Assembly: GCF_028618595.1 (NCBI RefSeq)
Contig: NZ_JAQITE010000003.1
Span: forward strand, 1-64,000
DNA length: 64,000 bases
Origin: Bartonella sp. AU18XJBT
Lineage (GTDB): Bacteria; Pseudomonadota; Alphaproteobacteria; Rhizobiales; Rhizobiaceae
Direction of reading: 5' to 3'
Positions within the stretch are counted from its first letter, which is position 1. Each line of letters starts with the position of its first letter. The translations under genes and the position numbers were made by a program. This document shows positions 8,612 through 17,847 of this stretch, in pieces. Under the pieces are notes generated by a model. The model did not search any database. It had not been told where the DNA came from and saw nothing but the letters and a program-made list of their open reading frames with translations.

Positions 8612-9436
8612 ATGGTTGAAGACTTTAAAAACGAGGATAAGAAAACCTTGAAACGTAAACTAACAAAGAAAATCAAAACAAATGCAAACTTATTACGCCA
8701 TAAAAAAGTAACAATGCCACAAGCAAAGGCTTTTTCTGTTCATTTACTAACAGCTTCGGGATCATTCTTAGCGTTTCTTTCTCTTATATCAGCCTCTCGA
8801 AAAGAATGGACAGCTATGTTCTGTTGGCTTGGGCTTGCACTTCTCGTTGATGGTATAGATGGACCAATTGCACGCAAACTTGATGTTAAATACGTTCTTC
8901 CAACATGGTCTGGAGAGCTGTTAGATAATATTATTGATTACGTGACTTATGTCTTAATTCCTGCCTTTGCACTCTATCAAAGTGGTTTTATGGGGGTAGG
9001 GTTATCATTTTCATTGAGTGCAATTATTGTTATTTCATCTGCTATTTATTATGCAGATACTCGTATGAAAACCAAAGAAAACTTTTTTAAAGGATTTCCT
9101 GTTGTTTGGAATATGATGATTTTTACGCTTTTTGTCGTAAGACCAGGAGAGTGGATTACTTTTATCATTATTGTTTTATCGGCGATTATATCTTTTTTGC
9201 CAATTTATTTTATCCATCCAGTAAGAGTACTTCGTTTACGTAGAATTAATTTTTCAATTTTTCTCTTATGGTGTTTTTTTGGTGTTTCTGCATTCTTTTA
9301 TCAACTAGAGGCTCCCTATTGGGTTAAAATAGGAATTTCAGTAACAGGAATTTATATATATTGTATTGGCGCAATCATGCAAATATTTCCTCAGCTTGGG
9401 GCAAAAAATAAAAAAAACAATAAAATAGTTGTTTGA
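8612..9436 (+). CDS. pcs: phosphatidylcholine synthase
   Basis: A CDP-alcohol phosphotransferase that makes phosphatidylcholine directly from CDP-diacylglycerol and choline in the inner membrane, characteristic of Rhizobium, Brucella and Bartonella relatives and important for host interaction. The family motif DGxxARx(n)GxxxDxxxD appears as DGPIARKLDVKYVLPTWSG then ELLDNIID. Several hydrophobic segments follow. The length is 274 residues. A basic N-terminal extension (residues 1-34) precedes the conserved MPQAKAFSVHLLTASG start, so translation could begin at the ATG at 8714 instead. The next gene begins 13 bases after the stop. Confidence 0.93.
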   Translation: MVEDFKNEDKKTLKRKLTKKIKTNANLLRHKKVTMPQAKAFSVHLLTASGSFLAFLSLISASRKEWTAMFCWLGLALLVDGIDGPIARKLDVKYVLPTWSGELLDNIIDYVTYVLIPAFALYQSGFMGVGLSFSLSAIIVISSAIYYADTRMKTKENFFKGFPVVWNMMIFTLFVVRPGEWITFIIIVLSAIISFLPIYFIHPVRVLRLRRINFSIFLLWCFFGVSAFFYQLEAPYWVKIGISVTGIYIYCIGAIMQIFPQLGAKNKKNNKIVV

Positions 9437-9449
9437 AGAAGGGTGTAAG

Positions 9450-10496
9450 ATGCAAATTGATTTTGGAGCAGATGATGATATTTCTTTTACGAAAGAAGGG
9501 CGTGCCGGTATTATAAAGCTCACACGCCCTTCAGCATTAAACGCTCTTAATCAACGAATGGTTTCAGCTTTAAAAAAAGCTCTCATGACATGGGAAACAG
9601 ATGATGATGTTTCTTGTGTCTTAATTGAAGGGGAGGGGCACGCTTTTTGTGCTGGTGGAGATGTTGTAGAAATCTATCATATGGGAAAAAGTGCCACTGC
9701 TTGTCAATATTTTAGTGATGAATATAGTTTAAATGCTTATATCAAACGTTTTTCAAAGCCCTACATTTCTTTCTTAAACGGTATTTGGATGGGAGGAGGG
9801 GTAGGTATTTCTCTCTATGGTTCGCATCGAATTGTTACAGAAAATACTGTTTTTGCTATGCCAGAAGGTGCAATTGGATTTTTTCCAGATGTAGGTGCAA
9901 GTTTTTTCTTACCATCTCTTCCTAATCATTTTGGCATCTATCTTGCATTAACGGGCGCACGCATAAAGTGGGGAGATTGCTTAAATTTAGGATTAGCAAC
10001 ACACGCTGTTGCTGAAATTGAATTCGATATGATTAGAAAAGCTGTTATTGAGCAAGGAGATCCTACTTTAGCTTTAAACGAGCGAGCAATTACAAAAGAT
10101 TATGAAACGAGTCATGAAATACGTTGTATTATTAACACTTGTTTTAGTGCCCATACCTTAGAAGAATGTCTTGAGTTGCTACATAAAAAAGGTAATGAAG
10201 GTGTTCTATTTGCTAAAGAATGTTATGATATTTTACTATCACGTTCTCCGATAAGTTTAAAAGTTATCTGGAAACAAATGAAACAAAATTCATCTCGGAC
10301 GTTGGAAGATTGTATGAAAATTGAAAACCGTATTGCACATCATATGATTAATTCACATGATTTTCATGAAGGTATACGTGCTATGTTAATCGATAAGGAT
10401 AAAAAACCTCAATGGCAGCTAGATAAACTTTCAAATGTGACAGATGAAATGGTAGATTCTTACTTCCAACCTGTTGAGCAAGAGTTATTATTGTGA
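9450..10496 (+). CDS. enoyl-CoA hydratase/isomerase family protein (3-hydroxyisobutyryl-CoA hydrolase type)
   Basis: A crotonase-fold enzyme. The oxyanion-hole segments are visible: GEGHAFCAGGDV near residue 62 and NGIWMGGGVGIS near residue 110, followed by MPEGAIGFFPDVGASFFLP. That pattern, with a C-terminal helical part (SSRTLEDCMKIENRIAHHMI and HDFHEGIRAMLIDKDKKPQW), is typical of 3-hydroxyisobutyryl-CoA hydrolases of valine breakdown rather than plain hydratases. The ATG at 9450 is chosen because AGAAGGGTG precedes it; a TTG at 9429 would overlap pcs. The stop overlaps the next start (ATTGTGA), suggesting coupling. The exact substrate is not certain. Confidence 0.85.
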   Translation: MQIDFGADDDISFTKEGRAGIIKLTRPSALNALNQRMVSALKKALMTWETDDDVSCVLIEGEGHAFCAGGDVVEIYHMGKSATACQYFSDEYSLNAYIKRFSKPYISFLNGIWMGGGVGISLYGSHRIVTENTVFAMPEGAIGFFPDVGASFFLPSLPNHFGIYLALTGARIKWGDCLNLGLATHAVAEIEFDMIRKAVIEQGDPTLALNERAITKDYETSHEIRCIINTCFSAHTLEECLELLHKKGNEGVLFAKECYDILLSRSPISLKVIWKQMKQNSSRTLEDCMKIENRIAHHMINSHDFHEGIRAMLIDKDKKPQWQLDKLSNVTDEMVDSYFQPVEQELLL

Positions 10497-10906
10497 AAAA
10501 TAATTCTCACAAACGGATTTCAAAAATCAATTTAATCTATAACTGTTATTTACGGTTTTTGGCACTTATTTGCTTAGCCCTAGGTATTTGTTATTGGATA
10601 CGTCTTGTTGGTGTTTTTCCAGGTATTCTATGGCGTTTTGATCTTATGCCTTGGCAGTGGCAATTTGCATCAGCTATATTGGCTATTCTCTATCCTATTG
10701 CCTTAGTTGGACTTTGGATGCATTCACTATGGGGTATCATTGTGTGGTGTATTGCAGCATTGATTGAAGCAATAACAATATATTATTCCGATTTTATTTA
10801 TCAGCCATTTGTACCATTATTTCATGGAATATTATTTTTAGTTTTTATAATACTACAAATTGTGATGATTTTTTTTAAAAGAGTAAAAAATAAAAAAACA
10901 TCGTGA
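10493..10906 (+). CDS. small integral membrane protein, DUF6163-like
   Basis: A 137-residue protein with about four hydrophobic segments (LRFLALICLALGICYWIRLV, FASAILAILYPIALVGLWM, WGIIVWCIAALIEAITIYY, PLFHGILFLVFIILQIVMIF) and a basic tail (FFKRVKNKKTS). It resembles the rhizobial DUF6163 membrane family, of unknown function. It starts at GTG 10493, overlapping the upstream stop by 4 bases, so it is translationally coupled to the crotonase gene. No functional residue can be named. Confidence 0.72.
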   Translation: MKNNSHKRISKINLIYNCYLRFLALICLALGICYWIRLVGVFPGILWRFDLMPWQWQFASAILAILYPIALVGLWMHSLWGIIVWCIAALIEAITIYYSDFIYQPFVPLFHGILFLVFIILQIVMIFFKRVKNKKTS

Positions 10907-11281
10907 TTGAAATTTTCGAGCCAAGATAACAGGATCAATTTTCAATCTTACTTAACTTAAAAGGTCATAAGGTCATAAAGTTTTTCAAAGTAGCTCACCA
11001 CAGTTTTCCAACATACGTTCCTCAAAGCGCTAATGCTAGATATACTCTTTCCGTTTCCGTAAAGTTCCATAATATATATTATGCGATAATAGGATGCAGA
11101 AAAACAAAGCAACCCCTATTTTAAAACATAAATCATGTTTATAATCGTACATTCACTTTTAAAACTAAATTATAGAAATGGCGATAATAATTGAACAGCA
11201 CACCAAAACATTTGGTCTTTGAGGAATATCCTTAAAGACCAAAATAGTTGTAATGAAATTACACCGTATAAATAATAAAAA
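10907..11281. other. intergenic stretch with terminator, otherwise empty
   Basis: About 375 bp between convergent genes. It contains a small tandem AGGTCATA near 10959-10975 and a strong hairpin at 11211-11243. No gene is supported. Confidence 0.5.
11211..11243. terminator. bidirectional hairpin terminator
   Basis: TTTGGTCTTTGAGG pairs with CCTTAAAGACCAAA around a 5-base loop with one mismatch, flanked by A-rich and T-rich sequence. It lies between the convergent small membrane protein and lipoprotein genes and can serve both. Confidence 0.6.
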
Positions 11282-11641
11282 TTACTGTACTATTTTACAA
11301 CGTTTAATACGTGCAAGATCACTCAAAACAGCATTACGATTATTTAACGCTGAAATTTCATTACTTTCACTGGATTTAGGATCTATAAAAAACAAAGCAG
11401 GAAAAAATACAACACTTGTTGCTGCTAAAGCCACGTTTTTATTTCTTGCTTTAGAACGCTCTGCAATTGTATCATTAATCTGACGTTTATTAGCAAAAAA
11501 CTCCCGTTGAATATCGGCACAACTCATTGATCCGTCATGTATTGTTGTCGTTGAAATGTTTTTTTCTAAACGCCCTCCACATGCTGTCAAGGAAACCGCT
11601 AAAACCACAATACATAGACCCCGCTTAAAATTCTTATACAT
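11282..11641 (-). CDS. small lipoprotein, unknown function
   Basis: The ATG at 11641 (MYKNFKRGLCIVVLAVSLTA then CGG) is preceded by GAGG and gives a classic lipoprotein signal with lipobox LTAC, so the mature N-terminal Cys is residue 21. The mature part contains CADIQREFFANKRQINDTIA, a charged helical segment, then a hydrophobic stretch (VALAATSVVFFPALFFIDP) and SALNNRNAVLSDLARIKRC. The pattern (lipoprotein, helix, hydrophobic hairpin, paired Cys) is common in small rhizobial envelope proteins, but I recognise no named family. An upstream in-frame start at 11683 is unlikely. Confidence 0.72.
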   Translation of the reverse strand: MYKNFKRGLCIVVLAVSLTACGGRLEKNISTTTIHDGSMSCADIQREFFANKRQINDTIAERSKARNKNVALAATSVVFFPALFFIDPKSSESNEISALNNRNAVLSDLARIKRCKIVQ

Positions 11642-11751
11642 AAAAGCCTCATTTTCTACATAAAAAAGAACTAAATATGTCAAAACTGAAATAAAATAAA
11701 GGATAAATTTAAAAGTATTTTATTTAACTTAAAATATTGCGCATAATAAGC

Positions 11752-12561
11752 TTACGTATCTGTTTGAAAAGTAAGACCTTGATATGCAGGTTTTACATAG
11801 GATGGAACATAATTTACAACCTTGTTGTAATCCAGCGATCTGTCCATATGTGTAAGTATTGCTTGTTTTGGCTTTAAATATTCTATCCATTGTAATGCTT
11901 GATCAACAGAGAAATGACTCGGATGAGGTTTAAATTGAAGAGCTTCAATGATGAGAACATCCAAATCCATTAATTTGGATAAAGTTTTTTCAGGAAATTC
12001 ACTAACATCCGTACAATAGGCAACATTCCTAATCCGAAAACCTAAGGAATGAATGTTTCCATGGTGTTGTAAATGTGTATTGACGCTTATTGCTCCGCCC
12101 TGCCCCTGAATAATAAATTGGCTATCTTCATTGATAAGATGCTCTTTTAAAATGGGAGAATAAGATGAATCTTTTGGTGTTTGAAAACAATATCCGAAAG
12201 CACTTTTGAGATGCTCTAGTGTAAATCTGTCGGCATAGATATCTATTAAACATTTTTGTGCAAGTGCATAGCTGCGTAAATCATCAATACCGTGGATATG
12301 GTCTGCATGAGAATGTGTGTAAAGAGCAGCATCAAGATGGCTTACATGCGCATCAATCATTTGTGAGCGAAAATCTGGACCTGTATCAATAACGATCGTT
12401 GTTTTGTCTCCTGAAAGTTTAATACGTTCAACTAATAAAGAACTTCTGTAGCGTTTATTTTTAGGGTTATTCGGATCACATGTTCCCCAATCACCATTGG
12501 GTCGTGGTACTCCTGGAGAAGGACCACAACCTAATATTGTAAATCGGTATTGATCACACAT
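11752..12561 (-). CDS. MBL-fold metallo-hydrolase (PhnP-like)
   Basis: A metallo-beta-lactamase-fold hydrolase. The N-terminal GCGPSPGVPRPNGDWGTCDP followed by NPKNKRYRSSLLVE is typical of the PhnP/phosphoribosyl cyclic phosphodiesterase-like group. The metal-binding motif is THSHADHIHGIDDLR (HxHxDH) near residue 80, with later ligands in HHGN, TDVS and LTHMD. The length is 269. It sits directly downstream of tatD (10-base gap) as the last gene of the dacA-tmk-holB-metG-tatD operon, as in other Hyphomicrobiales. The substrate is unknown; the absence of phn genes nearby argues against a phosphonate role. Confidence 0.85.
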   Translation of the reverse strand: MCDQYRFTILGCGPSPGVPRPNGDWGTCDPNNPKNKRYRSSLLVERIKLSGDKTTIVIDTGPDFRSQMIDAHVSHLDAALYTHSHADHIHGIDDLRSYALAQKCLIDIYADRFTLEHLKSAFGYCFQTPKDSSYSPILKEHLINEDSQFIIQGQGGAISVNTHLQHHGNIHSLGFRIRNVAYCTDVSEFPEKTLSKLMDLDVLIIEALQFKPHPSHFSVDQALQWIEYLKPKQAILTHMDRSLDYNKVVNYVPSYVKPAYQGLTFQTDT

Positions 12562-12571
12562 ATCTTTTGCC

Positions 12572-13345
12572 TTATTTCATTTTACTAAATAAACGAAAAG
12601 CATTACGCGTTGTTATTTGAGCTGTTTCTTCAATGCTTAAGCCAATTGTTTCAGCCAAAACAGCTGCTGTATAGCATACAAAAGATGGTTCATTTGTTTT
12701 TCCCCTATGGGGAATAGGTGCTAAGAATGGAGCATCTGTTTCTACTAACAAATGCTCATGGGGCACAATTTTTGCTATTTCACGGATTTCAAGTGCATTT
12801 TTAAAAGTAAGAATACCTGAAAAAGAAATATATCCACCAAGTTCAATTCCAGCACGAGCAAGTTGCATTCCAGACGAATAACAATGAAGGATAAAAGGAA
12901 AAGCTCCTTCTTTTATCTGTTCACGTAATATTTTCTCCATATCGATATCGGCATTGCGTGAATGTATAACAAGAGGAAGCTGTGTTTCTCGAGAAGCAAT
13001 GATATGTTCTTGAAAAACTTTCTTTTGCTCTTCTGGTGTAGAATAATCATAATGGTAATCAAGCCCCCCTTCCCCAAACGCAACAATTTTAGGGTGATTC
13101 GAGAGCTGTACAAGCTCTTCCGCTGTAATATTTTGTTCTTCATGCGCATGATTGGGGTGTGTTCCAACGGAACAAAAGACTTGATCATAGCTTTGTGCAA
13201 TGGCTAACAGCTTATCTAACTTATGAACATGGGTTGAAATTGTTATCATACGTTTAACGTCAGCATCTAAAGCCCGTTGGATAACATTATCCAAATCTTG
13301 TGAAAAATCTTCAAAATCAAGATGACAATGTGTATCAATCAACAT
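12572..13345 (-). CDS. tatD: TatD-family metal-dependent hydrolase/DNase
   Basis: TatD-type nuclease of the amidohydrolase fold, with 3'-5' exonuclease activity in characterised members. Visible motifs: DTHCHLDFEDF (HxH metal ligands) at the N-terminus, SVGTHPNHA, GEGGLDYHYD (metal Glu), PLVIHSRNAD, HCYSS and VETDAPFLAP (catalytic Asp). The length is 257. Its start overlaps the metG stop by 11 bases, so the two are coupled. Confidence 0.9.
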   Translation of the reverse strand: MLIDTHCHLDFEDFSQDLDNVIQRALDADVKRMITISTHVHKLDKLLAIAQSYDQVFCSVGTHPNHAHEEQNITAEELVQLSNHPKIVAFGEGGLDYHYDYSTPEEQKKVFQEHIIASRETQLPLVIHSRNADIDMEKILREQIKEGAFPFILHCYSSGMQLARAGIELGGYISFSGILTFKNALEIREIAKIVPHEHLLVETDAPFLAPIPHRGKTNEPSFVCYTAAVLAETIGLSIEETAQITTRNAFRLFSKMK

Positions 13346-14894
13346 GAGGAGTGTCTTCTTTCTTCAAGATATAACGAGGAAAAATTGGTTCTGGTGGTGG
13401 AAGATCAAGCCCTTCTTGAATTTCTGAATGACTTATATGATACAATAACCGATCATTTTCAGCAACCGCAAGGCTATCAAGAAGTTTCGCTGCTGATTGG
13501 GGTATGAAAGGCAAAAGCATAATTCCTATTCTCCGCAAGATTTCTACAGTTACATAAAGAACTGTAGAAAATCTCTCTCGATCATTTTTACGTAAACTCC
13601 AAGGTTGTTCGTTGGCAAAATAGCGATTGGCATCTGCTACAATTGAAAAAATAGCTGAAAGTGCTAAATGCATACTATAAGAAGACATAGCTTGGTGTAC
13701 AGTTTCAAGCACTTGAAGAGATTGTTCTAAAAGTTGTTTATCTTGAGCTAAAAATGAAGTTGGTCTAGGGACTTTTGCATCACAATTTTTGGCAATCATA
13801 GACAAGGAGCGCTGTGCTAAATTACCAAGATCATTAGCAAGATCAGCATTAATACGGTTTACAAGGCTTTCATGGCTATAACTACCATCTTGTCCAAATG
13901 GTACTTCACGGAGAAGAAAATAACGGACCTGATCAAGACCATAGTGATCAACCATTTCAAAAGGATCAACGACATTTCCAACAGATTTTGACATTTTTGC
14001 ACCACGATTAAGTAAAAAACCATGTGCGAAAATATTTTTAGGCAATTCAATTCCAGCAGACATTAAAAATGCCGGCCAATAGACTGCATGAAAACGAATA
14101 ATATCCTTACCAATAATATGCGTATTTGCAGGCCAAAAATCACGTTTTTTTGAATTTTCATTGAAAAAACCAATTGCTGATAGATAATTTGTAAGCGCAT
14201 CAACCCAAACATACATCACGTGCTTTGGATTCTCTGGAACAGTAATTCCCCAATTAAAACTTGCGCGTGAAATAGAGATATCTTTTAAACCTGATTTGAT
14301 AAAACTTATAATTTCATTACGCCGCTCAAATGGAGCAATAAAATTAGGATGTTTTTCATAATATTCAAGAAGAGGCTTTTCATAATGAGAAAGTCTAAAA
14401 AAATAACTTTCTTCTTCATTCCATTCAACTGGAGAGCCTAATTCCTTCTCTCGACGGATATTGTCTGGTCCAATTTCCGTATCTTTTTCTTCATAATAGG
14501 CTTCTTGGCGAACCGAATACCACCCCGTATAACGACCGAGATAAATATCGCCATTTGCTTCCATCTTTTTCCAAATTTCCTGACAAGCTTGATAATGGCG
14601 TTCTTCTGTCGTACGGATAAAATCATCGTTAGAACAATTTAATACTGCAAGCATTTTTTGAAACACAGCACTATTACGATCTGCAAGTTGCTGAGGCGTC
14701 ATGCCTAATGCTGCTGCGGTTTGTTGCATCTTTAGACCATGCTCATCTGTACCAGAAAGAAAAAATACATTTTTTCCGTTTAACCGTTGAAAGCGGGCTA
14801 AAACATCGCTTGCAATTGCACTATAGGCATGTCCAATATGTGGAGCACCATTAGGATAAAAAATGGGAGTCGTTATGTAATATGTGTCACGCAT
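13335..14894 (-). CDS. metG: methionyl-tRNA synthetase
   Basis: Class I synthetase that charges tRNA-Met in the cytoplasm. The HIGH signature is exactly HIGH at residues 19-22 and KMSKS appears as AKMSKSVGN near residue 300. It has a Rossmann catalytic core, the connective peptide (GWYSVRQEAYY, no zinc CxxC pairs, so the zinc-free type) and an anticodon-binding helical domain. The length of 519 suits forms lacking the C-terminal dimerisation domain. It lies between holB and tatD in the same operon; a 76-base gap separates it from holB. Confidence 0.96.
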   Translation of the reverse strand: MRDTYYITTPIFYPNGAPHIGHAYSAIASDVLARFQRLNGKNVFFLSGTDEHGLKMQQTAAALGMTPQQLADRNSAVFQKMLAVLNCSNDDFIRTTEERHYQACQEIWKKMEANGDIYLGRYTGWYSVRQEAYYEEKDTEIGPDNIRREKELGSPVEWNEEESYFFRLSHYEKPLLEYYEKHPNFIAPFERRNEIISFIKSGLKDISISRASFNWGITVPENPKHVMYVWVDALTNYLSAIGFFNENSKKRDFWPANTHIIGKDIIRFHAVYWPAFLMSAGIELPKNIFAHGFLLNRGAKMSKSVGNVVDPFEMVDHYGLDQVRYFLLREVPFGQDGSYSHESLVNRINADLANDLGNLAQRSLSMIAKNCDAKVPRPTSFLAQDKQLLEQSLQVLETVHQAMSSYSMHLALSAIFSIVADANRYFANEQPWSLRKNDRERFSTVLYVTVEILRRIGIMLLPFIPQSAAKLLDSLAVAENDRLLYHISHSEIQEGLDLPPPEPIFPRYILKKEDTPHVD

Positions 14895-14970
14895 GTCATA
14901 CTCGTTTTAAAACGCCATCAATAAAAGATATAATGACATAACGTCTGTTCATCATATTGTCACGGAAAAA

Positions 14971-16014
14971 CTAATCCTCATGAATAATCTTATGAACTTT
15001 AAAAAGTAAGTTAATAACAAACTGCTTTTTATCGAGATTAAACAGTTGTATTTCCTCTATTTCTTGATGAATCTCCTGCCATTTTTCTGCATATTTTTTT
15101 GAGAGAAACAAGTCTCCCTTTTCAACAAGCATGATAGCTTTTGTTTGAATTTTATTAAGAATTTCATCACAAAACTGTTGAAATTGGAATGTAGAAGAAA
15201 CAGATGAAAGGGTTTGTGCAAGAGTATGTACAATCGTTGCGTTACAAATAGGTTTCTCTAGGAGAGCATCAATTGTTTTAATAATTTCAAGACCGCCATG
15301 GAAAATAAGTAAAGCAGCTTTTCGAGGACTTCCTTTAGATTTTTTAATAATCATTTCAATTGTTTTCTTATCAGGTAAATCCTGAGGAGTGAAAATGTGT
15401 GTAATAACTTTTTCCATTTCATCGTTATTCAATGGACGAAAAGAAATTTTTTGACACCGTGAATGGATTGTTGGAAGCAATTTTCCTGAAGAATGGGCGA
15501 TAATAACAAATAACGTTTTTTTAGGTGGTTCTTCAAGTATTTTGAGAATTGCATTTGCTGCATTTCTATTCATATCATCTGCAGAATCAACAATAACAAT
15601 ACGCCATCCATTATCTTGCGATGTTCGGCTTAAAAAATGCATAATATCACGAATATCGTCAACGAGTATTCCGGTTTTAAACTTTTGCGTTTTTACATCA
15701 AATCGGCGTGAAATATACAAAAGACCAGGGTGACTTCCTTGTGTAATTTGGCGCCATGGAGTAGAATAAGGATCGGGTTTCAAGAAAGCACTTTGTTGAG
15801 AACTTAAAATGTTCCAAGCAAGATGAAAGGCTAATGTAGCTTTTCCGATCCCATATTCTCCTTCAAATAATAATGCATGATGCAAACGCTCTTCTTTAAG
15901 CATTTGTGTCAAAAAATGACGAACATCCTCATGACCAAAGACAACATCATTCTGGGATGGTGATAAAATTGTATCAATATCATCATATTGGCGTAAGATA
16001 TTTACATTACTCAT
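14971..16014 (-). CDS. holB: DNA polymerase III delta' subunit
   Basis: Clamp-loader subunit of the replicative polymerase. The N-terminal AAA-like region carries HHALLFEGEYGIGKATLAFH (Walker A-like GIGKAT), and further on NAANAILKILEEPP, the SRC-containing box (IHSRCQKISFRPL) and SKGSPRKAALL. The length of 347 is normal. It starts at ATG 16014, overlapping the tmk stop by 4 bases (ATGA), indicating coupled translation. No zinc-binding cysteine cluster is obvious, which is acceptable for alphaproteobacterial HolB. Confidence 0.92.
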   Translation of the reverse strand: MSNVNILRQYDDIDTILSPSQNDVVFGHEDVRHFLTQMLKEERLHHALLFEGEYGIGKATLAFHLAWNILSSQQSAFLKPDPYSTPWRQITQGSHPGLLYISRRFDVKTQKFKTGILVDDIRDIMHFLSRTSQDNGWRIVIVDSADDMNRNAANAILKILEEPPKKTLFVIIAHSSGKLLPTIHSRCQKISFRPLNNDEMEKVITHIFTPQDLPDKKTIEMIIKKSKGSPRKAALLIFHGGLEIIKTIDALLEKPICNATIVHTLAQTLSSVSSTFQFQQFCDEILNKIQTKAIMLVEKGDLFLSKKYAEKWQEIHQEIEEIQLFNLDKKQFVINLLFKVHKIIHED

Positions 16015-16655
16015 GAAAGCTTATCCAACAATACCTGATGACAAATATTTTTTATTTGATGTGAAACGGCTTCCACTGAGCTAGTGGCATCAATGACTCG
16101 AAATCTATGGGGTTCCTGTTTGGCCAATTGAAGAAAAGCTTGACGCCTTTGTTCTTGAATTTCCAACTGATCTTTTTCAAAATAATCAATTTCTTCTGTT
16201 CTTTTTCTTCGTAAATTTGCACGCTTCATACCACAGATTGCTGGCATATCTAATAAAAATGTTAAATGAGGCAAGACACCATTGAGCGCAATACATTCTA
16301 AAACATAAAGAAGAGAAGAGCTGACTGTATCATTGAGTCCTTGATAAACGCGTGTAGAATCAATAAAGCGGTCACATAAAACGATTTTACCTTTTTGCAA
16401 AGAAGGCACGATAACCTCGGTCACATGATCGACACGTGCGGCTGTAAATAAAACAGCTTCAATCAACGGTCCATACTGTTGCGCCTGCCCCGACAACAAA
16501 ATATGTCGGATTGCTTCTGCTCCTGGCGTTCCTCCTGGCTCTCGTGTTGTGACAACATCATAACCTTGGTGAGAGAGAGACTCAGCAAGTAAAGAAATCT
16601 GCACCGTTTTTCCTACCCCATCCCCTCCTTCAAATGTAATAAAATAACCTGACAC
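16011..16655 (-). CDS. tmk: thymidylate kinase
   Basis: Phosphorylates dTMP to dTDP. The P-loop FEGGDGVGKT is near the N-terminus, DR(F/Y) is DRFIDSTRVYQG, and the lid region is rich in Arg (KRANLRRKR). I choose GTG 16655 (VSGYFITFEGGDG) because an AAGG lies 7 bases upstream and family members begin exactly there. The longer frame up to 16709 would add 18 unconserved residues and overlap dacA. That gives 214 residues, the usual length. It lies between dacA and holB in the operon. Confidence 0.93.
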   Translation of the reverse strand: MSGYFITFEGGDGVGKTVQISLLAESLSHQGYDVVTTREPGGTPGAEAIRHILLSGQAQQYGPLIEAVLFTAARVDHVTEVIVPSLQKGKIVLCDRFIDSTRVYQGLNDTVSSSLLYVLECIALNGVLPHLTFLLDMPAICGMKRANLRRKRTEEIDYFEKDQLEIQEQRRQAFLQLAKQEPHRFRVIDATSSVEAVSHQIKNICHQVLLDKLS

Positions 16656-16683
16656 GTATGACCTTAACCTTATTAGTACGTAA

Positions 16684-17847
16684 CTACAAATATTTCCGTA
16701 ACCATCCAATTGTTATTTCATAGAATGCATTTTTTACTTTTGCAAAGAAACTTCCTTCCTGAACATTCATTTCGGCAAAGACTGGTTTTTCCAGGATAAC
16801 CTTTTTATCTTCTAAAATTTGAATAACGCCAACTGATTTCCCAGACACGATGGGAGCTTTCAATGGACCATGATATTTAATTTTTGCTTTAACATTTACT
16901 TTTTTTTCATTAGAAAGCATAAAACTTATTGGTTTTTTCACAATGAGTGGAACAAAATTTTGCTTACCACCATAAACAGAAGCACGACCAACCGTTTCTT
17001 CTTTTGTGAAAATCGTTTTGAGATCAAATGCCGTCATTCCCCATTGAAGAATGCGTTCTATTTCTTTTGTATATTTTTTACCATCTTGCAAACCATTGAT
17101 TGCTAAAAAAAGACGTCGATGATTTTTAGAAATGGTGGAAACCATTGAAAAACCTTCTTTTTCACTGTAGCCAAAACCAAATCCTTCTACACCAATTTCC
17201 TTAGAAACAAGAGGGTTTTTATTACGTTGAAAAATATTATTCCACGTAAAATGAGGCTCACGATAAAGTGCATAATAATCCGGATATTCCTGAACAATAT
17301 GACGTGCTAATATAATCATATCACGCACGGTTACAAACTGTCCCTCTTCGGGTAGCCCTGTTGCATTAACAAAATGACTCTGAGATAATCCGATTATTTT
17401 TGCGCGCTGATTCATCAGTCTTGCAAAATGAGCCTCATCTCCTGATATTCCTTCAGCAAGAATTATAGCAGCATCATTTCCATTCACAATAATTAATCCA
17501 CGTAAAAGATCAGAAACACTGACTTCTGTCTTTATCTTTGCAAACATAGTGGTTGTACCGGAAGGTGCTCCACCTTTGCGCCAAGCATTTTCACTGACCT
17601 TGAATTTCTGCGTACTCTTTAATAATCCCTCCTTTAAGTGATGAAATACGACTTCTGCTGTCATCAATTTTGCTAATGAAGCAGGAAAAAAAGGAATGTC
17701 ACTTTGTTTTTCATAAAGTATTGTCCCTGTATCATCATCAAGTAACAACAATTGTGATGCAGAAATTTGAAAAGCTTCTGCTCTCCCCCACGTGTCAAAT
17801 GCCAACATCCCCCATAAAGTCAATAAGATCCTTAATGTTATATACAT
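16684..17847 (-). CDS. DacA/PBP5-like D-alanyl-D-alanine carboxypeptidase family protein with degenerate active-site motifs
   Basis: A periplasmic penicillin-binding protein of the S11 peptidase family. The strong Shine-Dalgarno GGAGGAGC before ATG 17847 sets the start and gives a signal peptide (MYITLRILLTLWGMLAFDTW and following GRAEA). The SxxK motif is intact (PASLAKLM, S57 and K60). The SxN position reads NGN (IIVNGNDAA, residues 122-124). Where the family has KTG in GLKTGYT, this protein has GFGFGYS (codons at 17173-17181 encode FGF). The general-base lysine of KTG is therefore absent. A C-terminal PBP5-like domain (PLIVKKPISFML, VKAKIKYHGPLKAP) and amphipathic anchor (VKNAFYEITIGWLRKYL) follow. 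Carboxypeptidase activity is doubtful; a structural role is possible. Confidence 0.85.
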   Translation of the reverse strand: MYITLRILLTLWGMLAFDTWGRAEAFQISASQLLLLDDDTGTILYEKQSDIPFFPASLAKLMTAEVVFHHLKEGLLKSTQKFKVSENAWRKGGAPSGTTTMFAKIKTEVSVSDLLRGLIIVNGNDAAIILAEGISGDEAHFARLMNQRAKIIGLSQSHFVNATGLPEEGQFVTVRDMIILARHIVQEYPDYYALYREPHFTWNNIFQRNKNPLVSKEIGVEGFGFGYSEKEGFSMVSTISKNHRRLFLAINGLQDGKKYTKEIERILQWGMTAFDLKTIFTKEETVGRASVYGGKQNFVPLIVKKPISFMLSNEKKVNVKAKIKYHGPLKAPIVSGKSVGVIQILEDKKVILEKPVFAEMNVQEGSFFAKVKNAFYEITIGWLRKYL

